DNA of 64,000 nt from Martinezella lusitana (GCF_016901135.1 NZ_JAFEVL010000045.1:558001-622000); one strand, 5' to 3'; numbered from the stretch's first letter, positions 37,287 through 46,002 are shown. A program made the numbers and translations. Notes: generated by a model not told the origin, from the letters alone.

Positions 37287-38303
37287 ATGAAAACACAGAA
37301 TCCGATCCGCCTCGTCCTCGACCGCGATCTGCCCGTACCCCTTGGCGTCCAATTGCGGGGCTTGATTCAATGGGGAATTTCGTCTGGCGACCTGAAGCCG
37401 GGCGATCGCCTTCCGTCCGTGCGCGATCTGGCCGACGAGACCGGCGTGGCGCCGATGACGATCGTCCAGGTCTACCGCGAGATAAAAGAGGCCGGGCTCA
37501 TCGAGGGGCGGGCGGGCTCTGGCACGTTCGTCGCTCACCCCGCGGACCCAATCGACCATCGCCTTCAGGACTTTCACAGACGTGTGGACGCAGTCCTGGA
37601 TCAGGGCCTGGCTCTGGGCCTGAGCAACAGTGACATCGCAGGACTGATCGCGACGCGCTTGACCGCGAGGAGCGGCTGCGGGCGAACCTGGCAGGTGGTG
37701 ATGGTCGGCAACTTCGCCCATACCACCGCAGCCTATGCTCGAGTGGCCACCTCGATACTCGGCTCGGGCGTGATGATCGAGCCTGTCACCTTCGACGCAC
37801 TCACCAAGGACCAAGGCGCGCTTCACCGCGCCGCCGCTGCCGACTTTGTCGTGGCCTCGCTCGTGCTCCAGCGGGAGGTGTCGGCTCTGCTTCCGGGGCA
37901 GCGCGTCGTGGCGATCGGCTTAATCCCGTCGGAGGAAACGCGCCGCGCGCTCGCGTCGATCGATCCCCGCGCCCGCGTCATCGCCGTATCGCTCTTCCCG
38001 GACTTCCTGCCGATTTTGAGCTCCGGTGTTCGCCGGTTCGCACCCCATGTCGCAGTGCTCAACGCGGCGATGGTCGACAGCGAGGAGTTGGGGGCGGCGC
38101 TCACTCACAACGACGTCGTTGTCTATTCCTCCGGTGCCGAAGCGGTCTTGGACCTGCTTCCACCAGGCGTGCCCGCCATCGAATATCGACACACCCCCGA
38201 CCCCGGCGACATCGAGCGGCTTCTTCGCCCCCTGGTCGAAGGCGCTGCCCCCATCTCTCGTCCACGTACTTCTGGAAAGGAACCCAAAAGCCATGCCGAC
38301 TGA
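37287..38303 (+). CDS. GntR-family regulator with a non-standard C-terminal sensor domain
   Basis: A 338-aa protein. Residues ~10-80 are a GntR winged helix (GDRLPSVRDLADETGVAPMT, then IVQVYREIKEAGLIEGRAGS). After a helical linker, residues ~130-330 form an alternating alpha/beta region with VVMVGNFAHTTAAYARVAT and VVAIGLIPSEETRR, resembling a periplasmic-binding-protein-like sensor rather than FCD, UTRA or aminotransferase domains. The start ATG at 37287 sits inside an inverted repeat and lacks a good ribosome site. It ends 11 bases inside the oxidase gene, so the two are co-translated. Confidence 0.78.
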   Translation: MKTQNPIRLVLDRDLPVPLGVQLRGLIQWGISSGDLKPGDRLPSVRDLADETGVAPMTIVQVYREIKEAGLIEGRAGSGTFVAHPADPIDHRLQDFHRRVDAVLDQGLALGLSNSDIAGLIATRLTARSGCGRTWQVVMVGNFAHTTAAYARVATSILGSGVMIEPVTFDALTKDQGALHRAAAADFVVASLVLQREVSALLPGQRVVAIGLIPSEETRRALASIDPRARVIAVSLFPDFLPILSSGVRRFAPHVAVLNAAMVDSEELGAALTHNDVVVYSSGAEAVLDLLPPGVPAIEYRHTPDPGDIERLLRPLVEGAAPISRPRTSGKEPKSHAD

Positions 38304-39627
38304 TGTCGAAGAAGTTTCCGACAGTCCGAACTTCCCCAGCGAAGTGGATGTCGTCGTGATCGGAGCAGGTATCGTCGGCGTATCCACTGCCTATGAGCTT
38401 GCCCGCAAGGGAGCGTCCGTTGCGCTGATCGACAAGGGAATCGTCGGCGGTGAGCAATCGAGCCGCAATTGGGGATGGGTCCGGCAGCAAAACCGCGACC
38501 CGTATGAGTTGCCGCTGGCCATGTACAGCTTACGGCGATGGGAAGAGCTCGGACCGGAATTGGGTCGCGACCTCGGTTTTCGACGCGCCGGCATCCTATA
38601 CTGTACCCGCGATCAGGCCGACCTGGACCGCTGGGAGAAGTGGGGCGCAGCGGCGCGGGAACAGGGGTTCCGCAGCCAAATCCTCACCGCGGCCGAAATG
38701 AAGGAGCGCTCGCCCGTCAGCAGTTCGTCCTGGCTCGGAGGCGTGTGGTCGCCCACCGATGGCAAGGCCGAGCCGAGACTGGCCGCTCCAGCCATCGCCG
38801 AAGGCGCCAAGCAGATCGGCGTCTCGCTGCATCAGAATTGCGCCGCTCGCGGCCTGGAGATTACCAACGGGCAAGTGGCAGGGGTTTGGACGGAGCGTGG
38901 CCTGATCAAGGCGAGCGCGGTCGTCTGCGCCGGCGGTGCCTGGACTTCCCGTTTCTGCCGCCGTCACGGAATCGATCTTCCGGCCGCAAACATTGGCGGC
39001 ACGGCGTTGCAGACGACGGCTGCTCCCGATGTCCTCGGCGCGGGCTGCGCCCACGTTTCGGATCTTGCACTTCGTCGACGCATCGATGGAACCTATACGC
39101 TTGCCGTTCCCGGCCATGGAACGGTCAGCATCGCCCCGCAAGGCATGCGCTACGCGACCAAATTCTATCAGATGTATCGCAGCAAGATCGCGAAGAAACT
39201 CAAATATAGGTTGAATAGCCGTTTCTGGAACGGCCCCGAGGCTTGGGGCGGCTGGGACAATGATCAGATATCGCCGTTCGAGAAAATACGGATATTGGAC
39301 CCGGCGCCGGACGCCCAGCTGGTCAAGCAAGCCTTGATAACTGCCGTGAAGGAGTTCCCGGCTCTTAGAGGCATCGGTGTTGCTCGTTCCTGGGGCGGAA
39401 TGATCGATACGTCGCCCGATCTGATTCCGGTCATATCGAAGGTCGACACAGTGGCCGGCCTCGTCATTGCCTCCAGTTTCAGTGGCCACGGCTTCGGCAT
39501 CGGACCCGGCGCCGGACGCCTCGCCAGCGAGCTCGTTCTCAACGAAAGGCCTTTCGTCGATCCGGCGCCCTACAGGTTAAGCCGCTTCAGCGACGGCACC
39601 GCCATCCGGCCAGCTGGGATGATGTGA
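38293..39627 (+). CDS. FAD-dependent amine/amino-acid oxidase (DAO family, PuuB-like)
   Basis: A 444-aa flavoprotein. The dinucleotide-binding motif VVVIGAGIVGVSTAYELARK starts near residue 20; SSRNWGWVRQQ follows, and the C-terminal FAD-contact block is SSFSGHGFGIGPGAGRL. It belongs to the D-amino-acid oxidase/gamma-glutamylputrescine oxidase group and should oxidise a primary or secondary amine to an imine/aldehyde. The ATG at 38293 has AAGGAA upstream and overlaps the GntR gene. A truncated aldehyde dehydrogenase gene follows; its loss would leave the aldehyde product without a local enzyme. Confidence 0.84.
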   Translation: MPTDVEEVSDSPNFPSEVDVVVIGAGIVGVSTAYELARKGASVALIDKGIVGGEQSSRNWGWVRQQNRDPYELPLAMYSLRRWEELGPELGRDLGFRRAGILYCTRDQADLDRWEKWGAAAREQGFRSQILTAAEMKERSPVSSSSWLGGVWSPTDGKAEPRLAAPAIAEGAKQIGVSLHQNCAARGLEITNGQVAGVWTERGLIKASAVVCAGGAWTSRFCRRHGIDLPAANIGGTALQTTAAPDVLGAGCAHVSDLALRRRIDGTYTLAVPGHGTVSIAPQGMRYATKFYQMYRSKIAKKLKYRLNSRFWNGPEAWGGWDNDQISPFEKIRILDPAPDAQLVKQALITAVKEFPALRGIGVARSWGGMIDTSPDLIPVISKVDTVAGLVIASSFSGHGFGIGPGAGRLASELVLNERPFVDPAPYRLSRFSDGTAIRPAGMM

Positions 39628-39662
39628 GCCGTTCACTGACTGAACGCTGATGAGGAGAGGCC

Positions 39663-39848
39663 ATGACGAGATCATTCGACCCCAGTGGCGTCGCGCTGCC
39701 AATCGGGCACTGGATCCATGGTAAATATGTCGAGTGTCCCGGTCGCATCGAGCTCCTGCGCCCGCCTGACGGCGCTGCCTATTTCTGCTGTCCGATCGCC
39801 GATGCGGTCATGGTGGACCGATTAGCCAAACAGTGGCGATCGACGTGA
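39663..39848 (+). pseudogene. N-terminal remnant of an aldehyde dehydrogenase
   Basis: A 61-codon frame with ATG at 39663 after GAGGAG. IGHWIHGKYVE and the RIELLRPPDGAAY / PIADAVMVDR pieces match the first 60 residues of aldehyde dehydrogenases (normally ~480 residues). The frame ends at RST and no further dehydrogenase sequence is seen in the 255 bases before the next gene. The intact start and ribosome site suggest it was once the third gene of the GntR-oxidase operon. Confidence 0.6.
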
Positions 39849-40103
39849 TGGTCACGGCAGAGCAAATCCGTTTTTTGCGGAATTCGCCGACAAAGAAGGC
39901 AGCGACGTGGTGCCCACGGACGGTCGCCATCGGGGCATGATCCTCGCATGGGCATGAACCGGAATCTATCGGTGAGAATATTATTCTAAGATTGTTTGAG
40001 AAATTAGCAAATCACTATAGGCTTATAATTGACTCGGCCGCGCCCGGTGTTCGAGAATCGCCGCTGGCCGGTCACACAAGAAATCCCATGAAGAAAAGCC
40101 GAC

Positions 40104-41732
40104 ATGCCTAAGAGAACCTCTCCGCTCGTCGCCTTCCAGTCCAAGACATTTCGCTCGCTCTGGTCGGCAACGCTCGTCTCCAATCTTGGCGGACTGGTCG
40201 AAGGTGTCGGTGCCGCCTGGCTCATGACTAGCCTTGCCACATCCCATGGCATGGTGGCGTTGGTCCAGTCTTCCACCACCCTGCCGGTCATGATCTTCTC
40301 ACTCGCGGCCGGGGCGCTGGCCGACAATTATGACCGAAGACGGATCATGCTGATCGCGCAGATGTTGATGCTGTGCGTATCCGCGACGCTGGCCGTGCTT
40401 TCTTATAGCAATGCTTTGACGCCCTGGCTGCTTCTCAGCCTCACATTCCTGATCGGCTGTGGCGGCGCCCTGCACAACCCGTCATGGCAAGCCTCTATGG
40501 GTGATGTCGTGCCTCGCGATCACCTGCCGGGCGCTGTTGCGCTCAACAGCATGAGCTACAATCTGATGCGCAGCATCGGGCCGGCGATCGGCGGCATCAT
40601 CGTTGCGGCGGCGGGCGCGGCCTTCGCGTTTCTCTTCAACGTCTTCTGTTATTTCGCCCTTATTTTCGCGTTATGGCGCTGGAAGAATGCTCCCTCTCGC
40701 AATGCGCTGCCGCGCGAGCCTTTCGGCAGCGCGATGTCGGCTGGATTCCGCTATGTCCTGATGTCCCCGAACCTTCTCAAGGTGATGTGCCGCGGTTTCG
40801 CGTTTGGCCTGTCGGCGATCGTCATTCTGGCGCTGTTGCCTCTCGTCGCGCGCGACCATGTGCATGGCACCGCTATTACCTACGGCATCATGCTCGGCTT
40901 CTTCGGGTTCGGCGCGATCTGTGGCGCGCTCCTGATCGGCCGCATTCGCGATCTCCTGAGCAATGAATGGGTCATCCGCGGGGCATTCTTCACGCTGGCC
41001 GTCAGCTGCTTCCTCCTGGCCCTCAGCCATCAGCTATGGCTGAGTTGCCTGCTGCTCATGCCCGCAGGCGTGGCTTGGGTACAAGCCTTCTCCCTGTTCA
41101 ACGTCACGGTTCAGCTTTCCACGCCGCGCTGGGTTGTCGGTCGTGCCCTGTCGCTCTACCAGACAGCGACTTTCGGGGGTATGGCAGCAGGAAGTTGGCT
41201 CTGGGGTGAACTGGCCGACCAGCATGGCGTCACAGGTGCGCTCTTCATCGCAAGCGCCGCTCTTGGAGTGGGCGGCCTGCTTGGTCTTCTGTTGCGCCAA
41301 CCGGATTTTGAATCGCTCAATCTTGATCCGACGAACAGCTTCAGCGAACCACAACTGCAGCTTGACCTGCGCTCCAGGAGCGGCCCGATCCTCGTCATGG
41401 TAGATTACAATATCGATCAGGAGGGCATACCAGAGTTTCTGGCCGTTATGGCCGAGCGGCGCAGGATGAGAATCCGGGACGGTGCCAAGCAGTGGTCATT
41501 GCTGCGCGATCTGGAAAAGCCGAACGTCTGGACGGAGAGCTACCATCTGCCAACCTGGATCGATTATGTTCGCCACAATCAGCGCCAGACGCACGCGGAT
41601 GTCGAGATCGCAGAACGCTTGCGTGGACTGCATCGCGGAGAACAACCGCCCACGATTCACCACATGATCGAACGACAAACCGTGCCCAGGCATGATGACA
41701 TGCCTCTGAAGCCTTATCTTGATGCAACCTGA
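40104..41732 (+). CDS. MFS_3 family exporter (EntS-like) with C-terminal extra domain
   Basis: A 542-aa protein. Residues ~1-410 are a twelve-helix MFS transporter of the Enterobactin exporter/MFS_3 group (FRSLWSATLVSNLGGLVEG near the N-terminus, DNYDRRRIM in loop 2-3). Residues ~425-530 are a soluble ferredoxin-like-looking cytoplasmic extension (ILVMVDYNIDQEGIPEFLAV), as known for the ~530-residue members. Probably a drug or siderophore exporter. The upstream 255 bases are AT-rich and hold its promoter. Two hairpins follow the gene. Confidence 0.82.
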   Translation: MPKRTSPLVAFQSKTFRSLWSATLVSNLGGLVEGVGAAWLMTSLATSHGMVALVQSSTTLPVMIFSLAAGALADNYDRRRIMLIAQMLMLCVSATLAVLSYSNALTPWLLLSLTFLIGCGGALHNPSWQASMGDVVPRDHLPGAVALNSMSYNLMRSIGPAIGGIIVAAAGAAFAFLFNVFCYFALIFALWRWKNAPSRNALPREPFGSAMSAGFRYVLMSPNLLKVMCRGFAFGLSAIVILALLPLVARDHVHGTAITYGIMLGFFGFGAICGALLIGRIRDLLSNEWVIRGAFFTLAVSCFLLALSHQLWLSCLLLMPAGVAWVQAFSLFNVTVQLSTPRWVVGRALSLYQTATFGGMAAGSWLWGELADQHGVTGALFIASAALGVGGLLGLLLRQPDFESLNLDPTNSFSEPQLQLDLRSRSGPILVMVDYNIDQEGIPEFLAVMAERRRMRIRDGAKQWSLLRDLEKPNVWTESYHLPTWIDYVRHNQRQTHADVEIAERLRGLHRGEQPPTIHHMIERQTVPRHDDMPLKPYLDAT

Positions 41733-41764
41733 CCGGTGACGTCAGGTTAGATCCGCCAAGGCGG
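41726..41764 (+). terminator. Tandem hairpins after the MFS_3 gene
   Basis: AACCTGAC / GTCAGGTT (41726-41733 and 41741-41748) is a perfect 8-base stem around a 7-base loop overlapping the stop codon. CCGCC / GGCGG at 41753-41764 forms a second stem. Together they could end the exporter transcript. Confidence 0.5.
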
Positions 41765-42157
41765 TCTATCTCTCGATTTAGAGTCGGAGCGGGGCGCTGA
41801 TGGAGCAATGACAGGCTACGGTTTTCCCGACAGGCTGGCAGAGCTGTTTTCTACCGCGTGACGAAGCAAATACGCGCGATAAGCAATTGTTTTTGCTGAG
41901 GTGACCGGGGTCATTCCGCAATACTTGTTCACAGTCATTCGCGCCGATGACAAAACCAACTTTTCGACAGATGCCCGATTTCTGTCACGAAACCGGCGGG
42001 ATATCATCTATATTCACTGAAATTGGTGTCACGGTGACATTTGGCCGGCCGTGCCCTCCAAGCCATTCAGCATGAGTGCCCGGCCTTTCGACTCGTTCTA
42101 TCGCTAAACCGGCCGGCAGGCGTCGGCGATGGCATTCCAGTCCCGCGAGGCACCGTC
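41765..42157. other. Long intergenic region before the acyltransferase gene
   Basis: About 390 bases without a convincing gene. The only notable element is TGTCAC-G-GTGACA at 42027-42039, a perfect 6+1+6 palindrome about 120 bases before the chosen start of the acyltransferase, which may be a regulator site. A 63-codon minus-strand frame (41816-42007) resembles nothing I know. Confidence 0.4.
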
Positions 42158-43168
42158 TTGAAAATCGGCAACGACATCACAAGCATTCAATATCTGCGGG
42201 CCATCGCCGCGATCTCCGTCCTTTGCTTCCATGTCAGCGAGACATACGGCCTGGAATTCAAGGTCGGAGCGGCGGGTGTCGATATATTCTTCGTCATCAG
42301 CGGCTTTATCATGTGGGTGGCGACCGAGGGAAGACCGGTCGGTCCGCGAGAATTCATGTTGCGCCGGCTGATCAGAATAGTGCCGCTTTACTGGATTGCG
42401 ACGGCGATAACATTCGTCGTGGCCGTGTTGAAACCGCAGTTCTTCTTCAACACGGATTTGAGCATCGGCAATTTGATCGGCTCGCTGTTTTTCTTGCCCA
42501 TCATGAGGGACGAAGCACTGCATCCCGTTGTCGAGCAGGGATGGACCTTGTCCTACGAGATGTTCTTCTATCTCATCTTTTCCATTTCATTGCTTCTGCC
42601 GGAGCTCAGGCGGTTTTGGTTCATGATCGCGGCTATGGTGACCGTCGTCATCGTGCATTACCTGCTGCCCTTCAGCTATGTTCGTGTTTTCTCGGAGCCG
42701 GTCATTCTTGAATTTGCCGCCGGCATCGTCATCGGGCGCTTGTGGAAGCAAGGCTTTCGGCTGCCTTTTCGCGCCGCCATCGGCTTGATGATCGCCGGAT
42801 TCGTGCTGCTGCTGGCGAGTGACCTGATGGTGCATGTCGACCGGGCGGTTCGCTGGGGTGTACCGGCAGTGCTGCTGTTGTCGGGCGCTGTTTTCGCAGA
42901 GCGGGAGCGAAGCGTTCCCAAACTGGCATTCCTGCATTTCCTGGGGGACGCCTCTTATTCCATTTACGTTTGGCACGTGCTCACCGGCATCATGGTAACA
43001 GCGCTGCTGTTGCGCGTCGGGGTGCCGCACGCTGCACAGCCAGCGTTTATCGCATTGGGTTCGCTGGCCTTTGCGATCGTCTGTCACCTGTACATAGAGC
43101 GCCCGATACTCCGAAAAACGCGATTGGTACGCCCACAACCGGCGAGCGCAGCTGACGCAAAAGGGTGA
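42158..43168 (+). CDS. Acyltransferase family 3 membrane protein (probable polysaccharide O-acetylase)
   Basis: A 336-aa integral membrane acyltransferase (OafA/ExoZ-like). It opens with ITSIQYLRAIAAISVLCFHV, whose His is the family's catalytic residue, followed by GVDIFFVISGFIMW. About ten hydrophobic helices follow. The TTG at 42158 (GCGAGG upstream) places the first helix where the family has it; the frame goes back to another TTG at 42041. Such enzymes acetylate or succinylate exopolysaccharides. It lies 2.3 kb from the polysaccharide operon but on the other strand, so a link is only possible. Confidence 0.82.
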   Translation: MKIGNDITSIQYLRAIAAISVLCFHVSETYGLEFKVGAAGVDIFFVISGFIMWVATEGRPVGPREFMLRRLIRIVPLYWIATAITFVVAVLKPQFFFNTDLSIGNLIGSLFFLPIMRDEALHPVVEQGWTLSYEMFFYLIFSISLLLPELRRFWFMIAAMVTVVIVHYLLPFSYVRVFSEPVILEFAAGIVIGRLWKQGFRLPFRAAIGLMIAGFVLLLASDLMVHVDRAVRWGVPAVLLLSGAVFAERERSVPKLAFLHFLGDASYSIYVWHVLTGIMVTALLLRVGVPHAAQPAFIALGSLAFAIVCHLYIERPILRKTRLVRPQPASAADAKG

Positions 43169-43174
43169 AGCCGG

Positions 43175-44326
43175 TCACAAGACGGTCTCGAATAGAGGGA
43201 TCAATGCCGCTCCGATTGCGCCAGGGGCATCAATTACCTCCGCCACGGCAAGCTTGGGGACGTCGCGTAAGGCGCCATGCCGAGGTAGATTATTAATTTC
43301 AGTCCGTTCGATGAGCATTCTTGCCAGTGAATGCGGGAGTTCACCACCAAGGACGATCAAAGCCGGGTCAAATACCGCGCAGAGCGCATTGATGGTGCGA
43401 TTATGCGCCGGTGCGACGCGGTCGACCCACTCCGCAACACCCTGCAATTGCGTCAAATCTTCGCTTTTCAAGTCCTTCAGCGTCAAGTCCGGGCGGCCGT
43501 TGGCGTGAAGATGTCTAAGTAACAGGCTAGGAGCAGGACGCTCCTCGTAGTCCTGTTGCCCAAAGAGAACGGAAAATTCGCCCGCGTTTCCGAAACTGCC
43601 GCGAAATGGCATGCCTCCGGAAACCAGCCCGCCGCCGTAGCCATGAAGATGGGCAATATAAGCGAAATCCGCGACCTCACGGCCGACACCGAAGATTGCT
43701 TCCGCTAAAGCTGCTGTTCTGGCGACGTTGTCCACCCAGACCGGCAAGCCGAGTTTTGCTCCAAGCAAAGGTGCCAGGTCGATCAGTGACCAATGGGCGA
43801 GCGGTAGGGGGCAATTAAACGCCGTCTCCAGCATACGGTGACCGGCGACGGCAAGACCAATGCCAAGGACATCCCGCCGATTGGCGCTCCGGCGGGCGAG
43901 AATGTCTTTGACCGCCGTGCCAATTCGGTCCATCTCTTCGGACAGCGAGGACCCAGCCTGTGGGATTTCCGTGTTCTCCAAGGGTTCCCCGAATCCCATG
44001 AGGCAGAGGCCGATCGAACCGACATTTATGGAGATGCCGAGCGTTAAGCACCAATCCTTTTGCAGGCTTAGCTCCGGACTGGGCGGTCCAGGGCGTCGGG
44101 CCTCTGACTGGGAAAAAGCAATCATTCCTCGGTCGTGAAGCCGCGCGACAATCCTGTGCAGAGATTGCTGGGTAAGGTCGAGCGGTTCGGTCAGGTCGGA
44201 ACGCTCAATCCCGGGAGACTTCCAGATCAGCCGCAATAGGTCGCGTTCATTGCGGGAAGATACCCGTTTAGGTTGCAAATCCCGCAAGAAATGTGCAGCA
44301 ACATGGTCTAACGGATCATACTTCAT
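43175..44326 (-). CDS. ROK-family transcriptional regulator
   Basis: A 383-aa protein. Residues ~20-80 are an MarR-like winged helix (GIERSDLTEPLDLTQQSLHR). The rest is a ROK domain in which LGISINVGSIGLCLMGFG would be the phosphate-binding region and GGMPFRGSFGNAGEFS the sugar-binding region. The zinc motif CxCGxxGCxE normally following the latter is missing, so kinase activity is unlikely. A good inverted repeat lies at 44342-44364, just upstream. The genes beyond that operator are decayed, leaving the regulator without an obvious target. Confidence 0.82.
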   Translation of the reverse strand: MKYDPLDHVAAHFLRDLQPKRVSSRNERDLLRLIWKSPGIERSDLTEPLDLTQQSLHRIVARLHDRGMIAFSQSEARRPGPPSPELSLQKDWCLTLGISINVGSIGLCLMGFGEPLENTEIPQAGSSLSEEMDRIGTAVKDILARRSANRRDVLGIGLAVAGHRMLETAFNCPLPLAHWSLIDLAPLLGAKLGLPVWVDNVARTAALAEAIFGVGREVADFAYIAHLHGYGGGLVSGGMPFRGSFGNAGEFSVLFGQQDYEERPAPSLLLRHLHANGRPDLTLKDLKSEDLTQLQGVAEWVDRVAPAHNRTINALCAVFDPALIVLGGELPHSLARMLIERTEINNLPRHGALRDVPKLAVAEVIDAPGAIGAALIPLFETVL

Positions 44327-44341
44327 TTTAAGATCATTTTG

Positions 44342-44364
44342 ATTTTACACTATAAGTGTGAAAT
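44342..44364. promoter_or_regulatory. ROK operator candidate
   Basis: ATTTTACACT / AGTGTGAAAT (9 of 10 positions complementary) around ATA, 16 bases upstream of the ROK start. Size, AT-rich ends and location are those of NagC/XylR-type ROK sites. Confidence 0.6.
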
Positions 44365-44503
44365 CCGCCTAGGGGGTGTCCTGCTCTATCAAACTGACGA
44401 ATTCAATCGCCAATTTAATGGTCCTGCTTACCTCATCAAGAACGGCCAATCCAGCCGCGATGACGGCATTTTACGGATGGCAGAGGGACGCTGTCCGAGT
44501 GTT

Positions 44504-44704
44504 GGGAGGCACGCTATCGTCGTTGCGACGATCTCTGACTTTCGTCTCGAAATCCGACAGGACGCGCTCGTTCAGACCGCCCCTTGTGGCGAACTCTCCA
44601 CTAAGCATGCTGAACGACTCGACGTCTGGCCGGTCCCCCGCTGTGCAAGGTTTTCGAATAGTGGCGCGGCGCTCGGCGCCAATGGTGGCAGCCTTATTCG
44701 TTGA
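44504..44704 (+). pseudogene. Probable remnant of a class III aminotransferase (glutamate-1-semialdehyde aminotransferase-like)
   Basis: In the frame of 44504-44704, GRHAIVVATISD, then LVQTAPCGELSTKHAERL, then ARFSNSGAA follow the order and spacing of the GHAHPAVVEAI, AERL and VRFTNSGTEA blocks of GSA-type aminotransferases. An upstream piece RVLGG in another frame may be the preceding DFLGG block, implying a frameshift. The sequence breaks off after GGSLIR, and an SDR remnant starts 12 bases later. The match is by eye only. Confidence 0.4.
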
Positions 44705-44716
44705 GGAGCAGAGAAA

Positions 44717-44902
44717 ATGAGGAGATTTGTCGAAAAACTTGCGGTAAGTACCGGTGGGGATGGTGACATCGAGTCGACGATTTCCAACCGGCCGGCTGAT
44801 GAAGGCGCGCTGGTGGTTGTCACCGATGCCAATGCCGCCGCAGTGGAAGTCGCGGCAACCATCGAGACAAGAGGCGGGCGGTTGCCATTGCCCGTGGCTT
44901 GA
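44717..44902 (+). pseudogene. N-terminal remnant of a short-chain dehydrogenase/reductase
   Basis: A 61-codon frame after GAGGAG. STGGDGDIESTISNR and ADEGALVVVTDANAAAVEVA match the TGGxxGIG cofactor loop and second strand of SDR enzymes. The glycine motif is damaged (DIE for GIG) and the protein stops at GGRLPLPVA where ~190 more residues are expected. With the aminotransferase fragment it marks a dead catabolic operon opposite the ROK gene. Confidence 0.6.
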
Positions 44903-45015
44903 GGCTCACACGGAAAACCAGGCGAATTCATTAATTTGTCCAGGGTATTTATGGCGTTCGCTTGAATGATTTTTGTCAGGATTGGTGAAGAAGAGCGATT
45001 AACGAGGGAGAGCTT

Positions 45016-45336
45016 ATGAATTCCAATCGAAATTCCTGTAATGCACGCCGCAATCATCATTGGATTAAACGTTCTATATCCGCAATTTTTCTGATTGCCT
45101 TCCCTATAGCTCTGTCTGCCAATGCGAACGCGTCTGAACTTGCGTATGCAAAGCAGAAGACCATTCAACTGTATATGAAGAAATACGAAAAGAATAATGT
45201 CGTCTTCTATAGTGGAAATTCACTGGCAAAGACGGCCAAAATTTCTTCCGAACAATACTTTAAGGGTGCGCCATATGTTTGCACGCCTAGCGGCTTCGGC
45301 AGAACATCGCATTGTTACAATCGCAGTGCTTTTTGA
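45016..45336 (+). CDS. Small exported protein of unknown function
   Basis: A 106-aa protein with a long N-region (residues 1-18, basic), a hydrophobic stretch (ISAIFLIAFPIALSANANA, ~22-40) and a cleavage site near ANA-SEL. The mature ~65 residues are lysine- and tyrosine-rich. They end in YVCTPSGFGRTSHCYNRSAF, where two cysteines eleven apart could form a disulfide. Similar Cys-ending tails occur in unnamed small rhizobial periplasmic proteins. The ATG follows GAGGGAGAGC. GC content is lower than in the neighbours. Function unknown. Confidence 0.62.
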   Translation: MNSNRNSCNARRNHHWIKRSISAIFLIAFPIALSANANASELAYAKQKTIQLYMKKYEKNNVVFYSGNSLAKTAKISSEQYFKGAPYVCTPSGFGRTSHCYNRSAF

Positions 45337-45469
45337 GGCGAGCCTAGCTGTCTCGCAGACTGCTCTTGAAAGAGAATAGGGGTTGCTTCTCGGATGGTAC
45401 TCGGACAGTACTGATAGCGAGCAGGCTGTCCATCCATCCTAGCGATGGCCCCTATTTGAGTATTCAACT

Positions 45470-45970
45470 TCAACCGGGCAGATGTTTGCGGACATTATCG
45501 CCCCGTTGCAGTTTCAGAACCTCGTCATCATGCTTGATTGGATTATGACGGAACACATACCATTTTCCGCCTGACGCTCGTTTCTGATAGATGATCCCGG
45601 CCTTCTCGCGATGCAGGAAGCAGGAAACATTGCGTGCAGCAGTTTTTCCGCTGTACCACAAAGCGCTCATGCAGAGCTTGCCGCTATCGGTCGCGTACCA
45701 GGTGCCTTTTGCGTAAGATCTTTTGCGGCCTGTGTGCGACCAGGCAGTAAAATGGTTGTGGTTACGCGAGAAGAACCCTGCACCATCCTTCCAGATCCAG
45801 GAGCGCCCCGAATAGAGTCTTTTTAGCGTGGCGGCGCTCATCGGATCTGCGTGACTGGCCGCGCGTGCGGTCAGCCTATCGATTTGATGTTGTGTGGCGG
45901 CGGTTGCCGGGCCGGTCAGCAACAACATCGAGATCGCGGCGTTCAAGATGATGAAACGGAACGAAGACAT
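45470..45970 (-). CDS. apsH2: DUF995 exported protein (ApsH2-like), last gene of the polysaccharide operon
   Basis: A 166-aa secreted DUF995 protein. Signal peptide residues 1-24 (ending ATAA). The domain blocks are LYSGRSWIWKDGAGFF, RSYAKGTWYATDSGKLCMSALWY, VSCFLHREKAGIIYQKR and WYVFRH; two cysteines may bond. It is 32 bases after the hydrolase gene with AAGGAG before its ATG. The name follows the S. meliloti order uxs1-uxe-apsA-apsH1-apsE-apsH2 as I remember it. Its role is unknown; secreted partners of the polysaccharide are plausible. Confidence 0.78.
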   Translation of the reverse strand: MSSFRFIILNAAISMLLLTGPATAATQHQIDRLTARAASHADPMSAATLKRLYSGRSWIWKDGAGFFSRNHNHFTAWSHTGRKRSYAKGTWYATDSGKLCMSALWYSGKTAARNVSCFLHREKAGIIYQKRASGGKWYVFRHNPIKHDDEVLKLQRGDNVRKHLPG

Positions 45971-46002
45971 TTTGTTTCTCCTTCAACTGTTCGCCGCGAC
46001 AG

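Noticed and set aside
39849..39948. Continuation of the aldehyde dehydrogenase after its stop
   Set aside because: A frame with FADKEGSDVVPTDGRHRG follows, but it does not match any dehydrogenase block I know.
41816..42007. 63-codon minus-strand frame between the MFS_3 and acyltransferase genes
   Set aside because: Considered as an AraC-type remnant because of GMTP, but helix-turn-helix pattern is absent and no ribosome site is seen.
42158..43168. Including the acyltransferase in the polysaccharide operon
   Set aside because: It is on the opposite strand and separated by the ROK gene, the decayed operon and a small exported protein gene; a functional link is possible but not shown.
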